Positions 1-12,507 of a DNA stretch of 64,000 nt are shown piece by piece (position 1 is the stretch's first letter; the number at the start of each line of letters is the position of its first letter). A program made the position numbers and the translations under genes. The notes beneath the pieces were generated by a model that was given only the letters and a program-made list of their open reading frames with translations, made no database searches and was not told the origin of the DNA. Where the stretch lies: contig RSEF01000004.1 of the NCBI GenBank assembly GCA_003993805.1, positions 71,546,545-71,610,544 of the forward strand, read 5' to 3'. Source of the stretch: Himantopus leucocephalus (lineage: Eukaryota; Chordata; Aves; Charadriiformes; Recurvirostridae).

Positions 1-3000
1 GGACCTGGGACTCGGCATCAGACCATCAGAGCACCTGAATTAATGCTTGGTAATGTGGGGAAGCTACCGCTGCTTACAGGTGGAGAAAAGCAAGAAGCTC
101 ACAGTCGGACATGGTGGGCATCCGTCTCCAGTCTCCGTCTGGTGCCTGACCACTGGGCCATGCGCCCTTTCTCTCCTACCAAAAAGCACAATGGGGAACT
201 AGAAAATATCTTGGTACCTCACTGTCTGACGTATACAACTGAATTGGGGGGGGGGGTTGTTTGTTGATTTGGTTTTTTGTTTTTTTTTTTTTNTTTTTTT
301 TTAACATGGCACATACAACCAGCTTTTTTTTGGCCTGTTACTTAAGTCTGAACTGCAAGATTATAACTCAGCACATTTTGATATTCTTCTGAAATAATTT
401 TAAAAAATTGTTAATATAAATATAACTTAGGAAACCTCTGAGCTTATCTTTAAGGCTGGGGTTTTTTTTCTAGTTAAAATGGCATGGAATATACATTTTC
501 TCAGATCTTCAGAGTGAAACTTGAACATAAGAAATCCTTTCTGCGTGAAGCAACCAGGAAATATATATGAAAGTAACTGAAAACTTCTGAGGTCCTTAAA
601 TGTTTGGAATGACATGCATGATTTAAGTGTTTTTAGATATTGGGACCAGATGTCCTGTGCTCCAGTCGGCTCCCTTTGCACAAATGTGATATCATGAGGG
701 ATACTTGTGCTGACTCAGGCGTTCGGCTGAGTGGGAGGGAAATCCCAGGGGGACAGAAAGCCGGGATTGTTTTTCTAGTTGTAGCTCGTGCCAGACAAAC
801 GGACGGGGAGGAGGTGTGGCAGGAGCAATCGCTGGCAGCCAGGATGCCCTCACATGGCCCTTGCGGCTCGCGGTGGTAGAGCAGCCCGACGGCTTCTCCG
901 TCTAGAGCAAGGAGGCAGCTGCAAAACCACCTCCAGTGCCACCCAGCATGGATGGGAGCGCCAAAAGGAGACGAAAGAGGAGAGGGCTTGCTGCATGCCA
1001 GCGGCTGGAAGGGCACGTGGGCCAAGGGGCATGGAGCATCATGACTGACAAGCAGGTGTTGGATATACTTTCTAATAACTGGCGTCCTAAAAGGTCATAT
1101 ACCCCCATGCGCAGGCGTGCCTAGCCCAGGGCGTGCAGTCTGTTCACCGTGGCTTGTGAATGCTGGCTTTGAGGGTTCCTGCTCGGCTGAGGAGCTGAAG
1201 GAGCATCTCGTAGGCAGTCGGCTTAAACTGTGCTTGGTGAGAGAACCTTCCTGCCTCTAGAGCAGGAAAACATTTCCAGGATGGGATGAGAAGATGAAAA
1301 GAATGGGGTTTCAGAAGTTTTTTCCACTGTAGCGCTGTCACAGTGGAAACATAATTGTCATTTTGCCTATGCCTGTATTTCACTTGATGTTTTATATTAG
1401 ATAGATGATCAGTAGTCATTGTGGCTGCAGTTCTTGCACATCTATAGGGAAAAAACCCTGTCCTTTATTTTGAAGTATCACTGTTGTTTCTGCCATCCAC
1501 TGCTCTCTGAAAGACGGTAACCTGATTAGTTTTCAATGGCAATGGAAAACTGGACAGGAAAATTAAAGTACTAGCCTGATACCTTTGATAGGATGAGGTA
1601 TAATTTTATAATTAAACTTGGTTTATTCTTCCCCGCCTGAAAAAGGGAGGGAAAATGTTCTTCCTTGTGCAAATCATGCCACACTGAGCATCCTCCAGTG
1701 AAGATGTCCTGTCAATGAAAGATCCCTTTCACACACAAAAATGGATGAGGGGCTGCTAAGTTACAAACTTACTCGTGCGTGTGACATCTGCCTTTAATCA
1801 CCATGGGAGCCTGAATCCTGTGTAAAGCATGGTGAGCCTTGTACAAGGGCTAGAAATGTCAGTAGTCTATTGTGATAACATTTACTGTACTGATTAACAG
1901 CCGTGGTGCTCTGCAGCGGACTGATAATCTGCCTTCGCATGTCTTTGTGTTGCCGTTCTGTCTCCTTCCTGTGGTTCCAGCCGGGACTGTGGGCAGAGCA
2001 GTGGGATCTTCTCCTCTGCAAACCTCCCATGTCCATATATTTTTGCTTTGTGGTTTATGTCATACATTATGTCTTTGTCTATCTGCATACCGACGTATAA
2101 AATATTTTGAAAACAATGCAAAACATTTCCAAGTTAGCTACTGTTTAAATTCGTATCTGTAAAATGCAGTAACGTGATGCAGCATCTAGTCTCATACAAC
2201 CATCTCATGCAAGTTGATGTTTTAAATGGCTTTCAAGTTTCTTGACTAGTAGGAGTTTCAATTCCTAGTGTTTTGGTAAATTCTAACAGTTTTTGGCTGG
2301 TATGTTTATCTTAGTGGTAGATGTTCACTAAGTTTTTCTGGCCTTTTTTAAGAAAAGGAGCAAAAGAGAAGGGATAGGGAGAGGGAATGCTGCTTTGCTC
2401 AGATCTTCATCCATTTCCATTGAAATTGTCATCAAAAAGTTGAGTCTCCGGGATACTGCGAAATGGGCTACGTTTTGCTTGAAATAGTACCTTTATTCAG
2501 CATATTTTATGTAACAGAATAATCTCTGAGCATCACTAAAAGCTTTCAGGTGTATGTTTGGCCCTAACTTAGTTGGAATCATGATTTGTATGATGCTTTG
2601 GCGCAAACTGGCATTGGTGCTTGTGGCAATGTATGATAGATTTCCTGATTGGCTGTTAATATCAAACTTCTAGGGGCAGAAGTTGACTGGATTTGTTTAA
2701 AAAAGTTTGATGGTGAGGTAACACACCTAAACACAAAAAGCCAACAGCAGTAAGAAAGCAGATTTCTTTCAAATGAACCCAAACAGTCATGTGGGCTCCA
2801 AACTCCTTTTGTTTTTCACCCGTTAGGACTTGTTTTCCTATTTCACCCTTGTCCCAGGCCATCCCAATTTTTCATTTCTGGTACCAGTGTCCACCATGGA
2901 CTGACCCATCACCAAACGTCTGGAGGTTTCCCTGCAGGCCTGAGGAGTTTCTGGAACATCTGACATTAGACTAGCATAGGAGTGAAGGATGATGCATAGA

Positions 3001-3399
3001 ACAAAGGGGCTGAGAGAGAAGAGGTGCCTCGAAAGGCAAGAATGTGGAGGAAAAGGCACAAGATGGGGTTGTTTTGACTGTCAGTCTCCTTTTATAACTT
3101 ACTGCTGCGTGCCAGCTCTCACAGCATGTCCAGTATTTCAATATCTATTACCATTATCCTTTCTGCTATTTCTAAAGTATTTTTCCCTCACAGTGCACAA
3201 TTCTTTTCACTGCAATTAAGCACTGTGCCAAAGACTTTATGGTTTTACTCACCAGATGCTTTTTATGCATAGTGTTTTACTGCGTGAGACCACTGAGTTT
3301 GTGCTTTCTGCTTGTTTTCTGTCCTTTCACCCTCCAAAGTCTTTCTGAAATATGCATGCCACTGAGAGCATCTCCCCTAACTTGAGAATTGGAAAAATC
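1..3399. other. Noncoding stretch, no gene recognised
   Basis: Mixed AT-rich sequence with short chance frames on both strands. The GC-richer patch at about 640-1050 holds overlapping open frames on both strands but no splice or start context that singles one out. Nothing else is supported. Confidence 0.6.
246..302 (+). repeat. G run followed by long T run containing an N
   Basis: Eleven Gs (246-256), then T-rich sequence ending in a run of about 23 Ts (280-302) with an N at 293. Length and base calls here are unreliable. Confidence 0.9.
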
Positions 3400-3775
3400 A
3401 TAGTTTCAACTTTGCTTGTTTCTTCTGTGCCTTTCTTGACTAGATTCAAGAGCTGTCTTGTACTCTGAAACTTTCTTCTGTCTGAAGAGACATACATAAA
3501 CTGTTATTCTTATTTTGATAAGCCAACTGTCTCTCACTGGGAAGAAATTTACTCTTTCGTTGTTTTATTAACTCCCTCCCACGTTATCTCTAGTTTTCCA
3601 CAGCTGCTTAGAAATGTGGACACTGGAACTGGGAACGGTACATCAGAATTAATCCTGACAGTGCCACATACTGTAAGAAAACTGCTCCCCTATGTCTTCC
3701 CCATGCATACTGTATTTCGTAGTTATATTGGTCCTTTTGCCGTGGCTTTGATGTAAATATGTCCATTCTGGATTG
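3400..3775 (-). mobile_element. Very old CR1-type LINE fragment
   Basis: Read on the minus strand, the segment follows the wording of old amniote CR1 elements near the end of ORF2. The clearest stretch is at about 3610-3770, where 'aatgtggacactggaactgg' and the following text track the part of CR1 that encodes the region before the C-terminus. Divergence is high and indels are common, so the ends are approximate. It lies next to a second fragment in the same orientation at 3890-4380. The two may be pieces of one insertion whose order has been broken, or two insertions. The assignment rests on recalled family sequence, not on an alignment. Confidence 0.45.
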
Positions 3776-3889
3776 GATCAAAAATGTAGCCGAGATAGTT
3801 TGCTTTTTCTAACTGTACTAAAAAGCAGCTGCCTACAGAAGATTAAGAGAAGAGGACAAGATTATATGATACTCTCCCAGCTCGGACCA

Positions 3890-4380
3890 TTTTGAGTTCT
3901 GGAACAGATGTGGTTTCTGTGTATTTACTAATATTTGATGGATTTTTTTTTCCCCCTGTGGGTTTTCCCATCATCTTTGTGAACCCAAGTAAGAATTTAG
4001 CAGCACAACAACCCTTGGCAAGGAGTTCCACATCTGAGCAAATTGGATGAAGAACTACCCCCATTTAATTTGCTTTTCAAACTGGCTCTTACCAGCTTTC
4101 TTTATTGCCCCTCAGTTCTTGTGTTGGGACAGAGACTGAGCAATCAATCCCTACCTGCTTTCTCTAGTCCACTCGTGATTTTTTTAGACCTATTATCCCC
4201 TCTGGGTCATCTGTTTTTCCAGACTGAGGGGTTATAGCTAGTGATCTAAGCAGGTCCTTTTCTTTGTCAAGAGCATCTCTCAAATCTTTTTCAGTAACCG
4301 TCTCCCAGGATAGAGTCCCCTCCTTCTGCGGATGTGTTCTGCACTATGGAATGATTGATTTGGTTTTACTATATTTTTCT
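3890..4380 (-). mobile_element. Old CR1-type LINE, 3' part of ORF2
   Basis: The minus strand contains 'gtggaactccttgcca' (4019-4034), the conserved CR1 wording for W-N-S-L-P near the ORF2 C-terminus. Upstream on that strand (4080-4330) the sequence follows the same family: 'ttcttgtgttgggaca', a run around 'gtgatttttttagacct', and 'ctgtttttccagactga'. Frames are broken by stops and shifts, so it is a dead copy. The terminal tail octamers are not visible, and both ends are estimates. Confidence 0.55.
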
Positions 4381-7300
4381 TGATTTATACCCCTTTTATT
4401 TGTTTTTTGTCCCAGTGGATTCTTATCCTTTGCTTTGTAGTGACTGAATATTTTCCCATTGTTCTCCTCAAAGGCGATGTGAGCTTTAACCTCCTAGGGT
4501 ATTATGTTATCCCTGTGCCCTTTTCTCAGTTTTGAACCCCTACCATTTTCTGGTGGTTTTCCCAATATCCCCGGGCTTATAAAAACAAACAAACAACAAC
4601 CTCAAAAAACAACACATAAAAAATCTTGACATGCATAGCACCAAGATCCTTCTCTGATACATGTTTTGTCTTGACTGTGCCTGTACTCCTTTTTCATTCT
4701 TCTGACACCATTTTTGCGGTGCTGATTCATGTTTTTACAGAGTGCGTCTGTAGAAGCCATCACAGCTAAAAGCTTTTGACTGAGTAGGTTGGAAGTACTC
4801 CCTTTTTAACTTGCTGATGAGTCTCTTATGTCAGACATGCGGTGATTTAAGAAAAATTGTCCTTATCCTTGCAGAGCTTTGTCTAATAAAATCCAGACTT
4901 ATTAAATATCCTTTTTTTTCAGTAATGCTGTTGCTGCTGAGCCCCTATGAACCCATTAAAACATCTTAATACAGCTGTACGCATAGATGGTTTCCAAAGA
5001 GAGAGGGAAAAACTGGACCGTAGGATGTAATGATACACCGCCAGACAGCATAACTCACTGGGATGAGGTGATTCCTGTACTGTGGAAGATTAGATATCAG
5101 TGGGTTTATTAGAAGCTTTTGTGATGGCATTTAAATTTTCTCAAAATGTATGTATAAGTGTTGCAGTTCTGACATAGTAACCGAATCTGCCTCTTGTAAC
5201 ACAAGAAACAAAAACAAGTGAAGAAGTTGCAAGATGATGGAAAACGGGAAATTGTTGTTAAACGACTGTGGTGCTCAGTACAGACAGGAGAAAGGTGATA
5301 AGAGGAAATCTTAATTATGTTGTTCAAAATATAATTTCTTTTTATGTCCTAAGGAAGTTAGGTTAAAGAAAAATATTGGAATACGCTACTTTGGCTATGG
5401 GTTATAGATGGAATCCAATTGCTTAGGTCATGATCATGGGCTAGGGAGTTACTGGCTGAAAGAACTGTCCTGGGCTTTGCTTTTGTTTTGGTTTTAGAAA
5501 TGATAGGGCTCGAACAGCTTGTTTTAAATATTTCTGTTGTTATCACATATTAGCTGTTAAGTGTCAGTGGTATGTTTTTGGAATTATGCAAGACACATGT
5601 TAAAAAAATTTATCTCTGACCAGAAGAGCTTACAAATGTTGTGCTTTCTAAAAGCTTTATGTTGTAAGTTAATTATTCTTGCTTTTGACTGGTCACTGTG
5701 TTTTGCAGTAAGTGCTAACATCCCGGATAGGTATTCAGCAGGTATAAATTGGCAAAGGACTGTTGATGTCTGTAGTGTTGACTGACAGACACCAATTAAG
5801 AATCTGGCCATATGACAGAGTATTGAAGAAGTCATCCAAAGAGCAGGTGATTATTTATATAATTTTCTTTTATATCTCTTGGCAACCTTAATCTCTGGCT
5901 TCAAGCCAGCGCTGTTGCATAAGGAAGCGGTCCAATCCTTGGCCTTCATGGCTAGTGTAAGTGTTTCTGTGGCCAAGCAGTAAACCCGAGCAGAGAACCA
6001 GTCTGGTTAAAACGATTTGTTTTAATGCACAGTCACAGAAACACTTCGGCAGGCGCAGAGGGAAGAGGCTGCTGTCGTGGGCAGAAAGCAAGAATAAAGG
6101 CCAATAGGGAGAGCGTGCACGTAGGATGAATGTGAATCTGTGTCTTTGACAGCATGAGCCACGTTAAAAATAGCTTTTAAAAAGCTTACTGGTTTTCTTT
6201 TGTTTGCTTTTTATTGGTTTATGGTAGAATTTTAAGACTGTCTACAAGGGCTGCCTGGAAATTGTCTCTGCAGTTTTCAGAATATGGTTCCTGGGGCAAT
6301 GCTCAGAGTGGGTGATAAATGCCAAAAAGGGGAGAGCAGATAGAATTGGCTCCGTAGGGATATTTCATTAAAGACAGAGGAGTCATTAAGAGCAATGACA
6401 GGGGAGACAGGTCCTAGATGCTTTTACTCTTTCCTGTGTCTCTCAGTTTAGTTCTCTACTATTTTCTTTATACATGTATTCTCAGCGGATTTCTGTATCG
6501 TCTATCAAGTGAATAGATGGACGCTGCAAGTCTCTTGGTATGGATGGGGCAAGTCATAAACCTGTTTTGGTCCCCAACAAAAGGCAATGTGATCTTTCTC
6601 CTTATCTTTAATGACTTTTTTTTTACTGGAAGCAGCCAGTATTTACTGCCAGCATCTCACACCTCCACTCTCAAGCTGCTGTGAGTTCCCTGGATGCTGC
6701 CCCTGCTTTCCCCTAAGGCTAAAGTTTGCTCCTTCCCCCTGCAAGGCGAAGCTTCGTCAAGCCTCCCCAGCTGGAAACATCAGTTTGAGACTAAAACTTT
6801 TGTGGCATCCAAACTCACTTCCTGCAAAAGGAAGCGTACAGACGGTGGGCTTCAGTTATCAAAATGATTTCATCCTCTTCTTAAACAGCCTGCTTGAATA
6901 ATTGCATGCTATATATTTTGGCACTGACAGACTGAGGGGTTTCCTAACGGTGAAAGTGTAGTACTTTGAAGACCTTTATTTTTTGTGTTGGGTTTTGGGT
7001 TGGTTATTCTTCAATCACACCCTACAAATGTGTAAAGAGAAGGCAAAGAGAAGGTACAGTTTTATCAAAACCTGCCCAAGTCAAGAATTATAATGATTTC
7101 TAGAGCTTCACATGGAAAAACATAATGTGCGTGGCAAGACCATACTTACTTATTGTGTCAAATCACTGGTCACCCATAGGCCATTTAATGAAAACTAAAA
7201 ACATGAAATGCTTGTTTTGCTTGGAGTAGGGAGTACAGACATCTTCTCACCCATATGGAAATTATGTGCAATCAGCCTCAAATCTCAGGTGGCCAAACAG

Positions 7301-10300
7301 TGTAAAACAGCGAGGAACAGAACTGCAGCATTTGATTTATGGGCAGCTGAGCACCGCAGGCAGCTAAGACTCCTCCTTAGCTTGGCAGCGCCTCTCATTC
7401 TCACTAAGATGACTACTGCTGCAGAGATCTGTTGCCATCGAAGGATCTGAGCTGGTTTTGCATAGCCATGAGGTCCTCCCTTGGTGCCGTTGTCACTTTT
7501 AGCAGCTAGAATATTCTGCCTTCGTCTGGATAGTGAGGAAGCTAATACATTGCGTGGCAAAATCACGAAACACAAAATGTCAGATCCAGGTGAAAAATGG
7601 CAAATCAAATAGAGCAACATTGGAAAGCTGCTTATTCCACAACTCATGAACACTCTTTTCCCGCCTAAGTTACCAGTAAAAGTAGCATCTATTAAATAGG
7701 GCAGTCCAGGACTGCGGGACAGCAAATGACCCAGGGGCTTGTGAGTTTCTGCTGACCCTTCTGCTGATTTTACCTGCAGCTGGGTTTTGCGGTGGTTTTT
7801 TAGTTTTATTTTTCCCCAACAAAATTCCTTACTGTTTTAAAGCTGTGTAGTTCCCATTCCAAAAAGTTCGGTTAACTCATGTGACCTCTGAAGGAATTAA
7901 ACATGTTTTGCTTCCTAAACGTAAAGCCACTAGAATATTTACATAGTGAAGTACTCTCTTAAGATTTATCTCCTCCTTCCTCCTGGATTTTAAAAGAAAA
8001 TAAATTCCACTTGCTTGAAGTTGATTTTTGCTTTAATATTTTTAATGATGTGTTGAGGACAGTGGGCTGGAAGCGCAGGGATTAGAGTGCTCAGTTCTCT
8101 TCTCAATTTTGTCAGGGACACGTGTTAATTCAAGTAAACTCTGACCCTCCTCTTCTCTTCCTCCCCAGCGCACTCTGTTTTCTGTTGTGTAAAAGATGGC
8201 TAATGATACGTATGGCTTTAGATTCTTACAGGTTTATTTAATACTGAAAATAATGCCTTTCACAGAAATGCAAAACATTTTTTCTTGGGTTTATTAAACT
8301 TCCTCTTAATTCCTGTAGCTCCTTTAAATCACATTTTAAATGTCACTTTTGAAGCACAATATCATGTTCAGTGTTTAAAAAAATGAAAAAATTATTTTTG
8401 TACTTTCTTCACTATCCTCTCATCTGCCAAAAGTCGGGCCTTTTGCAAAAATCAGCAAATTGACGTCAGTTCATTTACCCTTAGGGACAGTAAATTATTA
8501 TACAGCTTAAGTTATAAAAATAAATAACTAAGGAGGGTGGAGAAAAGAGATGGAAATCAACAAAAATCTATCGCAAACTCTCCACGGATTCTGAAGAATA
8601 TATGGTTATAGCATTAAAACGTCCAAACAATGCAACTGAGCAGAAGGCGTTAGAGCTTGGGCCTTAACTGGCTCTGCATTAAGCAGCGTTAATGTTTTTA
8701 TACAGCCTTTGGAAAGCTCAGAATTGACCTGTTTTTATTATTTTTATTGGCTCCCTTGATGATAGACAAATGGGGCTAACCTGAGGCCAACATAACCAGC
8801 AGGAAATTTGGGTCATGGGTAGTTACATTTTTAAAACTTGTGTTTTAGGGTTGTTCAATCAGGGTAATTGATTGATTGTTAGGCGGTGCAGGGAGCCCCT
8901 AAATCATCGGAGGTGGCCAGATAATGACAATCTGCCAGTGGATTTTGTTTGAGGCAAATTTCCCAGCTCCCTGTGGAGCCGTGCTCTGCAATGAGGCTGC
9001 GAGTCCCTTTTTTTTTTTCATGCGCTCTCCAGTCCAACTGGCCTGTTTGGACAAAATAGCCTCTGAAACTTGGCAGTTCCATTTGAAGTCCTCTGTAGTG
9101 CCATTTCCCAAGAGATAAGGGAAAAACATTCCAGAGAAGTTCATACCCCAGAAAGACCCTACGTGCGTTCTGAAGTTAACGGTTTATTACAGCTCTTTAA
9201 TATTTTTTTTTCTCTTTCATTTTTACTTTGAAGATAAGAGGTGGCAATTGCTGCTTTAAGTTGTTGAGTTTTAGCCCGCCCTTCAGTAAATCATCCTGAA
9301 AGTTTAGACCCAATTTTTTTTTTTTTTATCATGTATGTTTGAAAGTTTGCCAGAGATGCTGTACACGTGTACTTTCAGGAGCTGCTGTCTTCAAGCAGGA
9401 GCTGTTGACCCTACTGTTTTATACAGCCATATGCATCCTTGGTGCTCCATGCATTTGGATAATTTGTGCATGCAAAATACAGCTTTTTCAAGAACTCGTC
9501 TTCGGTGTTGTAGGAGTATGCTATGAGACATTTAGAGATGGGGTGAAGTAGAGAATTTGTGTGTTGATATCTGGCATAGATGATATGCCAGTAGATGATG
9601 TTCAGTAATACCTGGCATGGGGCTTGCCTCACCTTAAAAGTGAATTCAGATTAATATAGATTGAAGTTTTTCATCTGTTCCAGAATAACTCCTCATGTAG
9701 GTTAATCTTCAGTTCTTAGATTTTTAGGACTGTTTTCGTTGCAGGTTGCTTCCCGGTAGCTGCATACCTCTGAATTCTTTGAAGTTCTGTCTTTTTCCAT
9801 TTTAGGATCTGGATGATCTGATATTTATTGTACTGGCATACAGATGAGAATTTATTTGTGTCACTTTTTGAGAAGAGAGCAGGTAATACTGAACTGAGGC
9901 AGGGCTGAGTTGAAATTTGGGAACCGCCAGCCTTGCCTTGAGGGTGGCCCAGCTGCCAGCGTATGCCAGACCAGCGCTAAACACCATAGACCTACTTCCC
10001 AGGCGGAGCAGCGCCTGGACTTGCTGTGCATGGGATTTAACACTCCCTGCCCAAACACACGCATTGTGCCAACCCCTCTCGGATTTCTAAATGTTCCTTT
10101 TTGGCTCCCACATGCTTTTGACCACTGTAGCTTTGTAATTTACTGCTTCAGGTCCACAGTGTGCACTTACTGTTAGGTTTAGCATGTGGGTAGTTAGAAA
10201 ATTCTTCTCTAAGGTATGTGTTCGAATAGGAACATAACATCTGACCACATTAAAGTCCCTTGAAAGATGGGTCCATGGCAAAACTGGTATGTCAGGAGCA

Positions 10301-12232
10301 GGGTGGGGCCCAAAGTCCGCAGAAGTGTTGTTTCTTATAGCAGAGGCTGGAAAAAAGTTTCTTGAGAGTTTGGGTAATTTGTGCTTGCTTTACGATGGTG
10401 ATCTGTAGTGGATCAGTGTAGGTATAAAAATCACCGTTCATGAGATGCTTGTTAGTGTTTATGAGATTGTCAAAGAACAACTGAAACAAAATAGAACCAA
10501 AACCGGGACCCCCTGAAGTGTTATACGGAGTATGGCCGGAGATGAAACTTTCGGTTTCCATGTTCCTAAAGTTAGACTCTGAAATCCCTGCCCGGGTTTC
10601 AGAAAAAAACACTCGGTTGTCAGAAAACCTCAGAACTAAATTAATGCGGTTAAAAGCAGTGATAAACCTAATTGCGTGATTTTGTTATTGTATAAACCTG
10701 TGTCTCTTTCTGGTTGGTTTGTTTTGTATGTTATTTACTTATTGTGAATCTATTTTAAATGTATATTATTGGCTCTGGTGCCTATTTACCGTGACTAGTC
10801 TGTTTGAAGTTACTGTAGTAACAACCAAGAATAAATGTTTGCAGACTTGACTCTTTGGGCTATAAGAGATTCGATGTTTCACTGTACACTATGAATTGGC
10901 CCACAGGTTTTCACAGGGAGCTGTTTGGTGACCACAGGGCAAGGGGCAGGGTACTGGTGTTGCAGGAGACCTCTTGGATGGATCCGAGCGATGCCACCAA
11001 GAGAGGAAGGATGTTCTCTCCTCCCACACCTCCCTCCTCGTGCGGAGGCAACCTGCTGCTCCTGCTTGCCTTCCACTGGCCCCGCTTCTCACCCGACACC
11101 GCTGCTGAGCTGCAAACTAACCCACAGCAGAAAACTAGTGTGTGGATATGTGCCGCTACAATTAGTCACTCCGCTGTCCTGAATGGCAGAGACACACACG
11201 GTGGATCTAAACCCCAGCCCTGGTGTTGGGTGATGTGGATGTCAGCTGGTGCTTCAGGGGATTCATGTCTGAATTCTCCTTTTTACAACCACAGGAAAGC
11301 TGTATGGACACCTCTCCCACAGAGATGAGAAGAAGCAAGTGTGGTTTCAACTACTGAGGACCTAGGACGTCCCAGCAGACCCTCAGTTTCCCCCTCCTTT
11401 TCTCTGCCAGCCTTCCTCTCCTCATATACACACTGTGATCATCTTTCAGCCTCACGGTCACGTAGTTCTCCCCACTTCCACACGGCCTTTGCCTTACTCA
11501 CCTCACAGCACGGATGTGCTGTGGGAATGAGCCTGACCTGCCCAGCACAGAAGACTTTTTCGGTGTGGAAGACCCCTGTTAGATGGCTTTAGAAGCTGTC
11601 GAGTGTGCTGTGAAGGAGGCAGACGGAGAAGAGGGTCAGGGCACATGCCATGCAGGTGATTGCTGCCCTGCCTAGCTCCTCTAGGAAACCCCACCGGTCA
11701 CTTAAACCACATACTTCTCAGGTGGTTCCCTCTGTTTCTAATTTTGTGGGTTTCTGACCTGAAAGCATAGGGTCAGGCTTGCAGATGTGCTGAGAGCTTG
11801 CAAGAGCAACTGAAGTCAATGGGAGCTGGGCTTTGAACTCCCTGCTTGAGTACAAAATCAGGCCCAAGAAGGAGGACCAGAATTTAGAGGAAGTGTTTGA
11901 CCTTGTGTTTTGTACCATTTTTACCCATACAGCAAAGACTGATGCTCCCATCCTCACATCTTACTGGTACGTGGAGAAGATTTAATCATCAGGCTTTTCA
12001 AGTACTAAGAGGCTGCTATCATGAGTGTCAAGGAAAAAAAAATTATAGGAAACTAATAGATTTGCTATCTGAGCAGCAAACAATCACAGGATGATGTGCT
12101 GACAAACGAGAATGCAAATATTGAACAATGTTTCATAAAATGAGCACTGCTATTATGAGAAATTATAACTTGCAGATGCAGGCAGGAGTATGTCTGATGT
12201 CCGATAAGCACTACGGGGCCAATCTGGCATGA
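4381..12232. other. Noncoding stretch upstream of the exon
   Basis: Probably intron, since it precedes a clear internal exon. GC-richer patches at about 7300-7730 and 10900-11330 give open frames of up to 157 codons, but they lack coding character. The stretch 8860-9120 has the mixed, non-repetitive look often seen in conserved noncoding elements, which cannot be tested here. Confidence 0.55.
11755..11880. repeat. Probable short old amniote repeat (palindromic type)
   Basis: The segment contains 'gaagtcaatgggagctggg' and, about 40 bases on, 'caaaatcaggccc'. These words recur in short, partly palindromic interspersed repeats that are common in reptiles and birds and probably derive from non-autonomous DNA transposons. 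No family name can be given from memory with confidence, and the ends are uncertain. Confidence 0.4.
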
Positions 12233-12251
12233 TCTTCTCTCTTTTTTTCAG

Positions 12252-12501
12252 ACTATTGGTGAGTCAGAAATGCCCAGTGTTTTGAACCAGTTATTGCCAA
12301 TGATCAAGTCTCACAACAAGAGAACGAAAGATGATTATACCTGCGAGGACTTCCTTGTCTTGCTGGTATACATGTATTCTGTGGTCGGGGAAATCAAAAG
12401 TGGAAAAGAGCTGGATGCGGCTGAAGAAGAGGTGAAAAAGGCCCTAGTCCAGGCCATTTGTGATGAGCCAGAGCCATCTCCTGTGTTGCAGAAAATAACA
12501 G
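12252..12501 (+). CDS. Internal coding exon of an unrecognised protein
   Basis: This is the only stretch in the window that shows all the marks of a real vertebrate coding exon. It follows a pyrimidine-rich tract (about 12233-12251) ending in AG and stops at a good donor, GTAAGA, at 12502. The 250 bases are open in one frame, entering in phase 0 and leaving in phase 1. Translation starts TIGESEMPSVLNQLLP and continues for 83 residues. It is mostly helix-forming, with a hydrophobic patch (FLVLLVYMYSVV, about residues 36-47), then an acidic-basic helix (ELDAAEEEVKKALVQ) and a proline-rich turn (DEPEPSP). There is no signal peptide or catalytic motif. The leucine-rich pattern would suit an alpha-solenoid (ARM/HEAT-like) or other all-helical protein, but that is inference. 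The first ATG (12270) is more likely internal than a start, because the frame is open back to the splice acceptor. No partner exon was found with confidence, so the flanking introns must be long. Confidence 0.8.
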
Positions 12502-12507
12502 GTAAGA

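Noticed and set aside
7285..7725. 146-codon open frame on the minus strand
   Set aside because: Overlaps an open frame on the other strand, has no recognisable motif, and no splice or promoter signals. Treated as chance.
10855..11328. 157-codon open frame on the plus strand
   Set aside because: It begins with TTG, lies in a GC-rich patch with overlapping frames on the other strand, and has no domain, splice context or coding-like composition.
12252..12501. Assignment of this exon to specific large genes with helical repeats (for example ULK4, FOCAD, ELMO1, ATXN10)
   Set aside because: The residues do not fit what I recall of these proteins, so no symbol is given.
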